64,000 nucleotides of DNA. Origin: Sutcliffiella rhizosphaerae. Lineage in GTDB: Bacteria > Bacillota > Bacilli > Bacillales > Bacillaceae_I. The DNA lies in NCBI RefSeq assembly GCF_917563925.1, contig NZ_CAKJTJ010000003.1:1-64000 (forward strand), in the 5' to 3' direction. Below the pieces are notes generated by a model. It had not been told where the DNA came from, did not search any database, and saw nothing but the letters and a program-made list of their open reading frames with translations. Positions 45,137 through 53,460 of this stretch are shown here, piece after piece. A program made the translations under genes and the position numbers. The stretch's first letter is position 1. Each line of letters opens with the position of its first letter.

Positions 45137-45592
45137 ATGAAAAAAGTTGCAATTGGTAGTGACCATGGTGGATACGAACTAAAAGAAGCGTTAAAAGGAT
45201 ATTTAACAGAGCTTGGCTATGAATACCTTGACTTTGGCTGCAAAAATAACGAATCAGTAGACTATCCGGATATTGCCTTTCTGGTGGGAGAGTGTGTAGC
45301 AACCAACCCTGACTATGTTGGCATTATGTTTGATGGTGTCGGAGTCGGAAGCGGAATGGTGCTGAACAAAATTCCGGGTGTTCGCGGAGCAGTATGCTGG
45401 GACTTGTCATCTGTTATTAATAGTAAAGAACACAATAATGCAAATGTCCTTTCCATAGGTGGTCAATTTATCGGAGAAGGGCTTGCCAAACAACTGGTTA
45501 AAACATGGCTGGAAACGGATTTTGCTGGAGGTAGACATGATCGTCGTGTCACGAAAGTAATGGAGATTGAAAGTCGTTTTATAAAACGCTGA
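45137..45592 (+). CDS. rpiB: RpiB-like sugar-phosphate isomerase with Cys replaced by Asp
   Basis: A 151-residue RpiB/LacAB-family isomerase. GSDHGGYELKEAL at the N-terminus and SKEHNNANVLSIGG are typical. The loop that in E. coli RpiB contains the catalytic Cys (CGTGIG) reads FDGVGVGSGMVLNK, with Asp at the Cys position. No encapsulation peptide is visible. The family interconverts aldose and ketose phosphates (ribose-5-P/ribulose-5-P, allose-6-P, galactose-6-P); the altered loop suggests a different base or substrate. It starts 3 nt after tpiA. Confidence 0.88.
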   Translation: MKKVAIGSDHGGYELKEALKGYLTELGYEYLDFGCKNNESVDYPDIAFLVGECVATNPDYVGIMFDGVGVGSGMVLNKIPGVRGAVCWDLSSVINSKEHNNANVLSIGGQFIGEGLAKQLVKTWLETDFAGGRHDRRVTKVMEIESRFIKR

Positions 45593-45607
45593 AAGCAGGT
45601 TAGATAG

Positions 45608-45892
45608 ATGTTTGTAGCAAAGGTGATTGGAAACATGATTTGTACACATAAAGACGAGAACCTAAAGGGATTAAAGCTATTGGTCGTCCAACCAGTGGAT
45701 GATCAACTGCAAGAAAAGGGTAAGCCCCTTGTTGCTATTGATACTATCGGTCAATCAGGGGAAGGGGATCTCGTTTATTTGGCAAAAAGCCGAGAATCTT
45801 CCCTGCCATTGAATAAAGAACTTGTCCCATCAGACGCAGGAATACTTGGAATTATCGACTATTATAACGTAAAACGAATGGAGGAACTATAA
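45608..45892 (+). CDS. BMC vertex protein, EutN/CcmL family (copy 2)
   Basis: A 94-residue vertex protein: MFVAKVIGNMICTHKDENLKGLKLLVVQPVD and GKPLVAIDTIGQSGEGDLVYLAKS. It lacks the S-S-A-R loop of copies 1 and 3 and has a longer acidic C-terminus. Its stop codon directly abuts the ATG of the second BMC-H. Confidence 0.93.
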   Translation: MFVAKVIGNMICTHKDENLKGLKLLVVQPVDDQLQEKGKPLVAIDTIGQSGEGDLVYLAKSRESSLPLNKELVPSDAGILGIIDYYNVKRMEEL

Positions 45893-46168
45893 ATGAGCAA
45901 CGCATTAGGAATGATTGAAACAAAAGGTTTAGTAGGTGCAATTGAAGCAGCAGATGCAATGATGAAGGCAGCAAACGTTTCTTTAGTAGGCAAAGTGCAA
46001 GTTGGCGGCGGACTAATTACAGTATTAGTGCGAGGTGACGTTGGAGCAGTTAAAGCAGCAACAGAAGCTGGTGCAGATGCAGCTCAACGTGTTGGGGAAT
46101 TCTTGTCCGTACATGTTATTCCAAGACCACATTCCGATATCGAAAAAATCCTCCCTACCAATCTATGA
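45893..46168 (+). CDS. BMC-H hexameric shell protein (PduA-like)
   Basis: A 91-residue canonical BMC-H protein ([75 protein letters not shown]). Hexamers tile the facets and their central pore passes substrates. It is very similar to the copy at 44008 but has no N-terminal extension. Stop overlaps the start of the third EutN by ATGA. Confidence 0.96.
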   Translation: MSNALGMIETKGLVGAIEAADAMMKAANVSLVGKVQVGGGLITVLVRGDVGAVKAATEAGADAAQRVGEFLSVHVIPRPHSDIEKILPTNL

Positions 46169-46428
46169 AACTAGCAAAAGTCGTTGGAAATGTCGTTTCG
46201 ACGATTAAAACACCAAGTCATCAAAACAAAAAGCTCATGGTAGTCATCCCGGTGGATACAAATGGAAAAGAATGCGGTGATGCAATGATTGCCCTTGACC
46301 GTTTTCAGGCCGGTGCTGGAGACTATGTGCTTATTCTAGAAGAAGGTGGATCGGCAAGAGAAATTTTAGGTGACCCTAAAGGCGCTTTTGACGCCGTTAT
46401 TGCCGGAATTGTCGACCGATTACATTAA
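46165..46428 (+). CDS. BMC vertex protein, EutN/CcmL family (copy 3)
   Basis: An 87-residue vertex protein: [59 protein letters not shown] and [11 protein letters not shown]. The shortest copy. Having three different pentamer proteins in one operon suggests mixed vertices or specialised roles. Confidence 0.93.
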   Translation: MKLAKVVGNVVSTIKTPSHQNKKLMVVIPVDTNGKECGDAMIALDRFQAGAGDYVLILEEGGSAREILGDPKGAFDAVIAGIVDRLH

Positions 46429-46443
46429 TGCGAGGTGAACACA

Positions 46444-47253
46444 ATGCAAATGGAAGCATTGGTTGAGCAGATTACGAATCAAATTATGGAACAACTAACG
46501 AATAAACAAAAGCTTGCAGAAGGGATTGCAGCAGCACCTGCTAGCGACGTGAAAAGCTACTCCAACACGTCAAGCAGCCTTATTACAGGACCTTCAATAG
46601 CTAGAATGATTGATCATACACTGTTAAAGCCTGAAAGCACGAAAGAGCAAGTAGTAAAGCTATGTGAAGAAGCAAAAGAGTACAACTTTGCAACGGTCTG
46701 TGTAAATCCGTATTGGGTGTCAACAGCAGCCCAAGAACTAAAAGGATCTAATGTCGGAATTACCACTGTAGTTGGTTTCCCTCTAGGCGCCACAAACAGT
46801 TTTGTCAAAGTTTCAGAAACAAGAGATGCCATTGCTAGCGGAGCAACGGAAATTGATATGGTAATGAACATCGGAGCATTAAAATCCGGGGATTTTGAAA
46901 CCGTTAAAAAAGACATCGAAGCAGTAGTGCTCGCGGCAAAAAGTCACGCACCTGTAAAAGTAATTATTGAAACAGGGCTATTAGAAACAGAGGAAAAGAA
47001 AAAAGCTTGTATCCTAGCTAAAATGGCTGGAGCAGATTTTGTGAAAACGTCCACAGGATTTGGCCCAGGATGCGCAACAGCCGAAGACATTAAATTAATG
47101 AGAGAAGCTGTAGGTCCTGATATGGGCGTAAAGGCTTCTGCTTGTGTACGCGATCTAGATACTGCAAGAAAACTTGTACAAGCTGGAGCAACCCGAATTG
47201 GCGCAAGCTCCGGAATTGCCATTGTAACAGGTGGTAAAGGAACAGGATACTAA
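46444..47253 (+). CDS. deoC: BMC-associated deoxyribose-phosphate aldolase
   Basis: A 269-residue class I aldolase splitting 2-deoxyribose-5-phosphate into acetaldehyde and glyceraldehyde-3-phosphate. [15 protein letters not shown], the Schiff-base Lys in [11 protein letters not shown], and [10 protein letters not shown] are intact. The second Lys motif reads KASACVRD where most enzymes have KASGGVR. About 50 extra N-terminal residues form an amphipathic helix ([16 protein letters not shown]) and a Ser-rich linker, a probable encapsulation peptide. ATG 46444 has GAGGTG upstream; the in-frame GTG at 46435 overlaps that site. Last gene of the operon and its signature enzyme. Confidence 0.94.
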   Translation: MQMEALVEQITNQIMEQLTNKQKLAEGIAAAPASDVKSYSNTSSSLITGPSIARMIDHTLLKPESTKEQVVKLCEEAKEYNFATVCVNPYWVSTAAQELKGSNVGITTVVGFPLGATNSFVKVSETRDAIASGATEIDMVMNIGALKSGDFETVKKDIEAVVLAAKSHAPVKVIIETGLLETEEKKKACILAKMAGADFVKTSTGFGPGCATAEDIKLMREAVGPDMGVKASACVRDLDTARKLVQAGATRIGASSGIAIVTGGKGTGY

Positions 47254-47260
47254 AATAAAT

Positions 47261-47299
47261 AAAGAACACCTGTGAAAATTTCTCATCGGTGTTCTCTTA
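47261..47299 (+). terminator. terminator of the BMC operon
   Basis: GAACACC and GGTGTTC arms with a 17-nt loop, followed by TCTTATTTT, directly after deoC. Confidence 0.75.
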
Positions 47300-47306
47300 T
47301 TTTATA

Positions 47307-47356
47307 TTGTAATAATCTGAATATTCTTTTATAATAATATGTAATCGCTTACATAT
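47307..47356 (+). promoter_or_regulatory. promoter with inverted-repeat operator before the XRE gene
   Basis: TTGTAA (47307-47312) - 17 nt - TATAAT (47330-47335). A perfect inverted repeat ATATGTAA - TCGC - TTACATAT at 47337-47356 covers the transcription start. The layout suggests autorepression by the XRE protein. Confidence 0.75.
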
Positions 47357-47377
47357 TGACTGGAGGAGGATTTTTAC

Positions 47378-47578
47378 ATGAACCATATTGCGACACAACT
47401 AAAAAACGCTCGAACAAGGCAGGACATTGAAGTAGATCAATTAGCTGTCCTTTCTGGATTATCGGCCGATACCATCCATGCAATCGAATCTGGCACAATT
47501 GACGTGCAAGTCTCTACCTTACGTAAGCTTTCAGAAGTATTAAGATGCTCTTTCTCTGTTGGGGATATGTCCATATAA
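47378..47578 (+). CDS. small XRE-family helix-turn-helix regulator
   Basis: A 66-residue single-domain DNA-binding protein. LKNARTRQDIEVDQLAVLSGLSADTIHAIESG is an XRE-type helix-turn-helix, followed by the usual C-terminal helices (STLRKLSEVLRC). GGAGGAGG precedes the ATG. It has its own promoter, operator-like palindrome and terminator, so it is a monocistronic regulator. It is not obviously linked to the BMC operon, although it lies only 124 bp after it. Confidence 0.85.
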   Translation: MNHIATQLKNARTRQDIEVDQLAVLSGLSADTIHAIESGTIDVQVSTLRKLSEVLRCSFSVGDMSI

Positions 47579-47587
47579 AAAAACTAT

Positions 47588-47628
47588 AAAAAAGCGGAGT
47601 CCGATTGAGTATTGGACTCCGCTTTTTT
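47588..47628 (+). terminator. terminator of the XRE gene
   Basis: AAAAAAGCGGAGTCC pairs with GGACTCCGCTTTTTT, a strong bidirectional hairpin. Confidence 0.93.
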
Positions 47629-47814
47629 ATAGTTAACGCCTTAATACATAATAATTAGAAGTAAAAAAGAGGCTAGACTGATAGGATATATTGCTAAAGC
47701 AGTGATAAAAGCTCCATATAAAATAAACAACCTACACTAATTCTTACCGAGTAATCTCGATTCCTCTTCCTTTAAGTTCAACGACCTTCCATAATTCTAA
47801 GAAAAATCAGACGA

Positions 47815-48819
47815 CTAATTGTTATTATTTAAATTATTGATATCCATTCTAGGTGGTTCCTCCAACCAACCATTAGAAATCATAATCTTAATACCCTCAT
47901 GAGTGAATTCGTATACATCCTTTGCGAATACACCAGATTTCGTAATTAAATCATTACGTAAATTTAAAGAAGTACTAAATCCTTCACCTCCGAGACTGAA
48001 TCCGCACAAAAGGTATGTACAAAACATCATCAGCTTATCAGAAAAAGGAGCTTCTTTTGAACTAGTAACCGTTCCACCTGGTGTCGCAGGAGATTGTATA
48101 TCATTATCCAGAAAAATCTCTCCGGTCTCTTTTAAAATCTCTTTCGAAAGGTCTTTTCCTTTGGTAAAATATTTTTTCACTTCTTCATTTTTCGCACATT
48201 GGGCAAAACCTGTCATTAACTGGATGCCCGTAATATTTGTCTCAAAGGCGTGATACAATAATCCAAACTCAACAGTATTTAGTCCCCTCTTGTGACCAAA
48301 TAAATTGGTTCCTTTTAAATATGAATTATCAGTTAGATAACTAACCGATTTCGGCATATTTACATATGTCGGTCGAGGAAGGAACCCTTCTTCCAAAAGA
48401 TATTGCGTGAAATGATAATAATAGGTCTGCGTTATATCAGTAAGCTGCTTATAATACTTAATAATATCTTCACGATACGCGGTAGTCATATGGAGTACAT
48501 ACATACCCATGCTTATTTCTTTTAATACCCGGCAGAACATGATATCAAATCCATTCTCAAATAACCTTGGTACCTCTAAATTGACATCTTCCTTAGTAAA
48601 ACCGATGGGAGGTGCTGCACCTTCATTTTGTAGCATCGTTTCTAATTCAATGACTTTCGGTTTAAGTTGTTTCCACAATCCATTCATTAAATTTTTGGCT
48701 TTATGATCATCAGATTTTTCGATAAAGTACTCTAATATTCGCATAATCATTGTCTTTTTATGGTGGGTCATCCAAAGTGAACCAAGTTCAGTTGAACTCA
48801 TTCTAATTTTATTTGGCAT
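47815..48819 (-). CDS. DUF3231 family protein
   Basis: A 334-residue protein with two similar helical halves. Each starts with a segment like LGSLWMTHHKKTMIMRILEYF or TVEFGLLYHAFETNITGIQLMTGFAQCAK. Each half resembles a ferritin-like four-helix unit related to spore coat protein CotF. DUF3231 proteins occur mainly in spore-forming Bacillales and their role is unknown. A short Asn-rich tail ends the protein. Monocistronic, convergent with the XRE gene. Confidence 0.85.
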   Translation of the reverse strand: MPNKIRMSSTELGSLWMTHHKKTMIMRILEYFIEKSDDHKAKNLMNGLWKQLKPKVIELETMLQNEGAAPPIGFTKEDVNLEVPRLFENGFDIMFCRVLKEISMGMYVLHMTTAYREDIIKYYKQLTDITQTYYYHFTQYLLEEGFLPRPTYVNMPKSVSYLTDNSYLKGTNLFGHKRGLNTVEFGLLYHAFETNITGIQLMTGFAQCAKNEEVKKYFTKGKDLSKEILKETGEIFLDNDIQSPATPGGTVTSSKEAPFSDKLMMFCTYLLCGFSLGGEGFSTSLNLRNDLITKSGVFAKDVYEFTHEGIKIMISNGWLEEPPRMDINNLNNNN

Positions 48820-49277
48820 AGAATATTCCTCCTATATATGTCACTTAATAAATTCTCCCCTTAAAAAATATCCTTTATCCATTTTTTCTACTTACTTCAG
48901 TAAAGTGATATAAAAAAAAGAAAAACAGAAAAAATGTCAAAATGATTCTTTATAAAGTTGATGAGAGCACGGAAAATCGGAAGATGGAAAAAAGGCTCCT
49001 CATACCGCCGATGACGAAAAAATGGATGACGCTTTCATTCTATTTCTGCTTTTTCTCCAAATCCCGCTCGAAGAAAGCCTATAGAACTAGGCTCTTGACC
49101 GTTATTTACTGTTTTACGAATGTCCATATCTTAAATAATCCAAGTTACCCTTCTGAAATCTAGCGCTCCCCAACTAGGACAACCTTGTGAAACAAAACTA
49201 CAAAATAATCATTGATTTATGAAACTTTATTTTATAAGATAAGAAGTAAGAAATATCTGAAAAATGAGGAACTTTAA
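48820..49277. other. intergenic region before the MurNAc recycling operon
   Basis: The 458 bp hold no supported gene; the + frame at 48942 lacks a ribosome site and family features. Near murR, an A/T-rich stretch with TATGAAACTTTATTTTATAA (about 49217-49236) resembles RpiR/MurR-type operators and may overlap the promoter. Confidence 0.45.
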
Positions 49278-50138
49278 ATGAACAGAGAATTAGTATTCAT
49301 CCAGGAGAGTTTACATACCTTTAAACCTTCAGAACGAAAAGCAGCTGAGTATATTTTGTCTAATCCGGATGAAGTGGTGAATATCTCCATCCAAAAACTT
49401 GCAGAAAGCGCTAATGTAAGTGAGGCGACCATTATTCGATTATCGCGCTCGTTACAGTGCCGTGGGTTTAAGGAATTAAAGCTTAAAATTGCTTATGATC
49501 TTGCCAAGTCTATTGCGGAAAAAAAGCTGGAGGGATATGAGGACATTCCAAGGGATGATTCCATCGCTTCTATGATTCAATCTGTATCCATGAACAATAT
49601 CCATGCTATCGAAAACACAGTGGAAGTTCTGAATGAAGGGGAGCTAGAAAAGGCAATTGAGCTAATTTCTAAGGCTAGGGTCGTTGCGGTCTACGGGATT
49701 GGCGCGTCTGGACTTATCGCGATGGACTTCAAGCAAAAGCTCACACGTATTAATCGTTGGTGTGAAGCCGCATATGACAAAGATACACAGGTGACGATTG
49801 CTGCTAATCTTTCGGAGGCGGATGTCGCATTTGGCATTTCCTATAGTGGCCAGACAAAGGACATCATTGATTCGTTAAAAGTCGCAAAAGCAAACGGCGC
49901 GAACGTTATCAGTTTGACTCGGACAGGAGATAACCCTACATCAGAACTTGCTGATGTAAAGCTTCATACGACTAGCCTGGAGCGTAATGTTCGAAGTGGA
50001 GCCACGAGCTCTCGAATTGCTCAACTGAATGTGATAGATATTTTGTTTTTTGGGGTGATGAAAATGGATCAAGACCGAAACATAAAGGCATTGGATAAAA
50101 CACGTAAGGCTGTGGGGGCATCCAAACAACATGTATAA
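49278..50138 (+). CDS. murR: MurR/RpiR family regulator of MurNAc recycling
   Basis: A 286-residue regulator with an N-terminal RpiR helix-turn-helix (SIQKLAESANVSEATIIRLSRSLQCRGFKELKLKI, about 37-71) and a C-terminal SIS sugar-phosphate-binding domain (VVAVYGIGASGLIAMDFKQKL, VAFGISYSGQTKDIIDSLKVAK). Its operon ends with murQ, so the effector is probably N-acetylmuramic acid 6-phosphate. It overlaps the hydrolase gene by 8 nt. Confidence 0.9.
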   Translation: MNRELVFIQESLHTFKPSERKAAEYILSNPDEVVNISIQKLAESANVSEATIIRLSRSLQCRGFKELKLKIAYDLAKSIAEKKLEGYEDIPRDDSIASMIQSVSMNNIHAIENTVEVLNEGELEKAIELISKARVVAVYGIGASGLIAMDFKQKLTRINRWCEAAYDKDTQVTIAANLSEADVAFGISYSGQTKDIIDSLKVAKANGANVISLTRTGDNPTSELADVKLHTTSLERNVRSGATSSRIAQLNVIDILFFGVMKMDQDRNIKALDKTRKAVGASKQHV

Positions 50139-51156
50139 GGAGTATCTTCATCAGCTGATAACCAATCAAGACCTGCCTGGGGCAGTACTTTATATTAAGA
50201 AAGGTGAGAAGCTTATTTGCCACGAAGCTTTTGGTAGCTATATAGGTGCCGATCACCAAACTTATCAGATGACTAAAAACACCTTATTTGACATCGCATC
50301 TTTGACAAAGGTGATGGTTACACTTCCAGCATGCTTGTATTTGGTGGCAAAGGGAGAATTAAGCTTAAATCGCAAAATTTTGTACTACTTGCCTAAATTT
50401 AAACATAAGGAAGTAACGGTTGAGCATCTGCTTACACATCGCTCTGGTCTTCCAGCAGATCTTTCCTATAAAGCAAGAAGTCAGGATCAGGATGTTATGT
50501 CTGAAATCTATCAGGCAGAGCTTGTCCAACCACGTGGGCAAATTGTAGCCTACAGTGACCTGGGTATGATTCTTTTAGGAAAAATAATCGAACAAGTAAG
50601 TGACCAATCACTAGATTCTTTTATTAATGAGCATCTTTTTACACCATGGGGAATAAATCACTCTTATTTTAATCCTTCTGATGAATTGAAAGCGCTTGCT
50701 GCAGCAACGGAAGAATATGAAACTACTTTTATTCAAGGGGAAGTACATGATGAAAAAGCCTTTCACCTTGGAGGAGTAAGTGGCAGTGCTGGGTTGTTTT
50801 CTACAGCAGCAGATGTTGCACAGTTTGCGCGTTATTTCCTTTATCCCGACGAGCAAAAGGCGATCAGGTCAGATCTCATCAAACTGGCAACCAAGCATGT
50901 ACAGTCAAATCGAGGGCTTGGGTTTGAAGTATGGAATGGGGAAGGGGACCCGCTTTCCTGTGGGGCATTATGGCCCGTGGGATCTTTCGGGCATACCGGT
51001 TTTACGGGAACAAGCATCTGGGTTTCACCTAAGGATGAATTGGTCGTTGTATTTTTGTCAAATGCGGTCCACTTTGGACGCTCTTTAAAAATAAGGACGA
51101 TTAGAAAGGAATTACACTCGTTGATTTACTCCTCACTATTTGGGGAGATTTCATAA
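50131..51156 (+). CDS. serine hydrolase of the beta-lactamase/AmiE family
   Basis: A 341-residue penicillin-binding-protein-like hydrolase. The SxxK motif is SLTK in FDIASLTKVMVT (about residue 54), YSDLG supplies the YxN-type element, and GHTGFTGTSIWV is the third motif. B. subtilis YbbE (AmiE), encoded in the murein recycling cluster, is a MurNAc-L-alanine amidase of this family but is secreted. Here there is no signal peptide, so the enzyme should be cytoplasmic and could strip peptides from imported MurNAc-peptides. The activity is inferred from context. Confidence 0.85.
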   Translation: MYKEYLHQLITNQDLPGAVLYIKKGEKLICHEAFGSYIGADHQTYQMTKNTLFDIASLTKVMVTLPACLYLVAKGELSLNRKILYYLPKFKHKEVTVEHLLTHRSGLPADLSYKARSQDQDVMSEIYQAELVQPRGQIVAYSDLGMILLGKIIEQVSDQSLDSFINEHLFTPWGINHSYFNPSDELKALAAATEEYETTFIQGEVHDEKAFHLGGVSGSAGLFSTAADVAQFARYFLYPDEQKAIRSDLIKLATKHVQSNRGLGFEVWNGEGDPLSCGALWPVGSFGHTGFTGTSIWVSPKDELVVVFLSNAVHFGRSLKIRTIRKELHSLIYSSLFGEIS

Positions 51157-51186
51157 AATAATTTTTTAAAATGAGGGGGATTCACA

Positions 51187-52464
51187 TTGAAGGGGATAGG
51201 TAAAGTTTGGTTGTTGTGTTTAATGGCTATAATGCTGGTCGTTTCATCGGCATGTTCAAGCGATAATACAGAGGGAAGCAATAATAATACGGATGGGGAC
51301 AGTGTTACTCTAACAATCGGTAGTTGGCGTACAGAAGATGGTGCAAACTATGCAAAAGTGATTGAGGCTTTTAATGAAAAGCATCCTGATATTAAAGTGG
51401 AATTCAAACCGTCCAAAAATACGGAATATAATACGATTTTAAATACGTCTCTCCAGGCTGGTGAAGGTCCGGATATTATCCACTTAAGACCTTATGCACC
51501 AGGTCTTGAACTCGCAAAAGCGGGCTATATCGAGCCAATTGATGGATTAAACGGACTTGATACGTTCCCAGATTCTACGTTACAGGCTTCAAGAGGAGAG
51601 GATGGGACACAATATGGCGTTCCGTTAAATCTAAGTACAACACAAGTATTTTATAACAAAGCAATTTTTGAGGAGCATGGCTTAGAGGAGCCGCAAACAT
51701 GGGATGAGTTTATAGCGATTAACGAGAAGCTGGAAGATGAAGGAGTCACTCCGCTTGCTTTTGGAACAAAAGAAGGCTGGCTACTTTCTCTTGCGCACGG
51801 TATTTTTGGACCCGCACACTGGGGTGGAAATGACTTTGTCGATAAAATCGCCAATGGGGATACAGACTTCACTAGTCCTGAGTTTGTTAAATCGATTCAA
51901 GTGATGGAAGAGTTGAAAGAATATTTCCCTAACAATTCAGAGGGTCTTGGCATGGAAGACATTCGTACATTGTTCTTTACGGAGCAAGCAGCTATGTTCC
52001 CGCTTGGAAGCTGGGAAATAGAGGTGGTACTAGGCATGAATCCCGATCTTGAAATTGGATTCTTCCCAATGCCCTCAGCTGTTGGTGGCGAGCCTACCCT
52101 TACTACATGGGTAGATGGGTCGTTTGGTATCAATGCTAATTCTAAGCATAAGGAAGAAGCGAAGAAATTCTTGGAGTTCTTAACGACGAAAGAATTTGGA
52201 GAGCTCTTTACGAAAGAATTCAATATGATCAGTGCGATTCCGGATATCCAATCTGATAATGAGTTGGTAAATGGTTTAAGTGCAGCAGTTAGCGATTATT
52301 CTACTCCTTACATGATGCTTGTATATTTTGCGGGTGGAAATCCAACGACGAAAGTGACGATTGAAACGGAATTACAAGGGATGTATATCGGAAGTCAGAC
52401 AGTTGATGGAGTGGTGGAAAAGGTTCAAGAAAGTGCAGATGGCTGGTTTGAGCCATTCCAATAA
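51187..52464 (+). CDS. sugar ABC transporter substrate-binding lipoprotein
   Basis: A 425-residue CUT1-type binding protein with lipobox VSSAC and an Asn/Asp-rich linker. VTLTIGSWRTEDGANYAKVIEAFNEKHPDIKVEF, YGVPLNLSTTQVFYNKAIFEEHGL and WVDGSFGINANSKHKEEAKKFLEFL are typical of oligosaccharide-binding proteins. It begins with TTG after GAGGGGG. The operon context (murR, murQ) suggests MurNAc or a muropeptide as ligand. Confidence 0.92.
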   Translation: MKGIGKVWLLCLMAIMLVVSSACSSDNTEGSNNNTDGDSVTLTIGSWRTEDGANYAKVIEAFNEKHPDIKVEFKPSKNTEYNTILNTSLQAGEGPDIIHLRPYAPGLELAKAGYIEPIDGLNGLDTFPDSTLQASRGEDGTQYGVPLNLSTTQVFYNKAIFEEHGLEEPQTWDEFIAINEKLEDEGVTPLAFGTKEGWLLSLAHGIFGPAHWGGNDFVDKIANGDTDFTSPEFVKSIQVMEELKEYFPNNSEGLGMEDIRTLFFTEQAAMFPLGSWEIEVVLGMNPDLEIGFFPMPSAVGGEPTLTTWVDGSFGINANSKHKEEAKKFLEFLTTKEFGELFTKEFNMISAIPDIQSDNELVNGLSAAVSDYSTPYMMLVYFAGGNPTTKVTIETELQGMYIGSQTVDGVVEKVQESADGWFEPFQ

Positions 52465-52500
52465 TAGTGAGAAAGCAAAAATTTAGTAAGGTGGCGGGAA

Positions 52501-53454
52501 ATGATGCAAACGGAAACGAGCACACCAATCATAAAGCAAAGAAGTACTAGGAAGTGGAAAAGATGGGGCATTCATCTTTTCCCCATTCCCGCCCTGCTTA
52601 TTTTTAGTATTTTTATTGTTTATCCGTTGATTGCGGCTTTGTCTTACAGTTTTTACGATTGGAACGGTATAAGCAGGGGAGCATTTGTAGGGTTGAAGAA
52701 CTTCAAGGACTTATTTACCTTGCAACCGTTTAGTGGCATGTTTTGGAATGCAGCTCAGCACAACGTTCTTTATTTTGTCGTACAAATGATTGTCCAAAAT
52801 GGAATTGCCTTTTTACTGGCGTTTATTATTTATAAAAAGATTAAAGGGGCAGAATTCCTTAAAATTGCCTACTTCTTGCCAAGGTTGCTATCAGTAATCG
52901 TGGTAGGTTTCCTTTGGAAGCTGATATTAAATCCCAATTTTGGTGCGTTAAACGTTCTATTAGGAAAGTTTGGTTTAGAAAACCTGCAAAAGGCTTGGCT
53001 TGGAGATCCGAAAACAGCACTTATGGCGATTATTTTAGTAAACTGCTGGTTTGGGATTGGTTTTGCCTTATTGATTTTCCTAGCAGGGCTGCAAAACATA
53101 CCAAAAGAGTTACTGGAAGCTGCGACGTTAGATGGGGCAAACGGACCGAAAATGTTGACGAAGATAATACTGCCATTAATGGTGCCGTCCATCATGATTA
53201 TGACGGTTCTGACGTTTATCCAGTCCTTTGAGGCTTTTGAGTTAGTATATGCCATGCAAGGATCACAAGGGGAACCGTATTTTTCAACGGATACGTTAGC
53301 GGTATTTTTCTATCGTCTTGCATTTGGAGGCGGCGCTGGGGACTCCACCGCAGTTGGCCTAGGATCAGCTCTCGCAGTGGTATTGTTCTTGTTTATCGCG
53401 ACATGTACCGCGCTTTTACTTAAACTGATGCAGAAAAAACAAGTGGAAATGTAG
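52501..53454 (+). CDS. sugar ABC transporter permease (MalF type)
   Basis: A 317-residue CUT1 permease with six predicted helices. The EAA loop is LLEAATLDGANGPKMLTKIILPLMVPS (about 203-229). A basic N-terminus (KQRSTRKWKRWG) is cytoplasmic. It partners the next gene. No ATPase is encoded in the operon; in Bacillus many CUT1 systems share MsmX. Confidence 0.92.
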   Translation: MMQTETSTPIIKQRSTRKWKRWGIHLFPIPALLIFSIFIVYPLIAALSYSFYDWNGISRGAFVGLKNFKDLFTLQPFSGMFWNAAQHNVLYFVVQMIVQNGIAFLLAFIIYKKIKGAEFLKIAYFLPRLLSVIVVGFLWKLILNPNFGALNVLLGKFGLENLQKAWLGDPKTALMAIILVNCWFGIGFALLIFLAGLQNIPKELLEAATLDGANGPKMLTKIILPLMVPSIMIMTVLTFIQSFEAFELVYAMQGSQGEPYFSTDTLAVFFYRLAFGGGAGDSTAVGLGSALAVVLFLFIATCTALLLKLMQKKQVEM

Positions 53455-53460
53455 GTGAAA

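Noticed and set aside
39782-47253. Ethanolamine (Eut) or propanediol (Pdu) utilisation microcompartment
   Set aside because: No ethanolamine lyase or diol dehydratase; DeoC, TPI and RpiB point to sugar phosphate.
48942-49163. 73-codon open frame upstream of murR
   Set aside because: No ribosome site and no recognisable protein features in an A/T-rich intergenic region.
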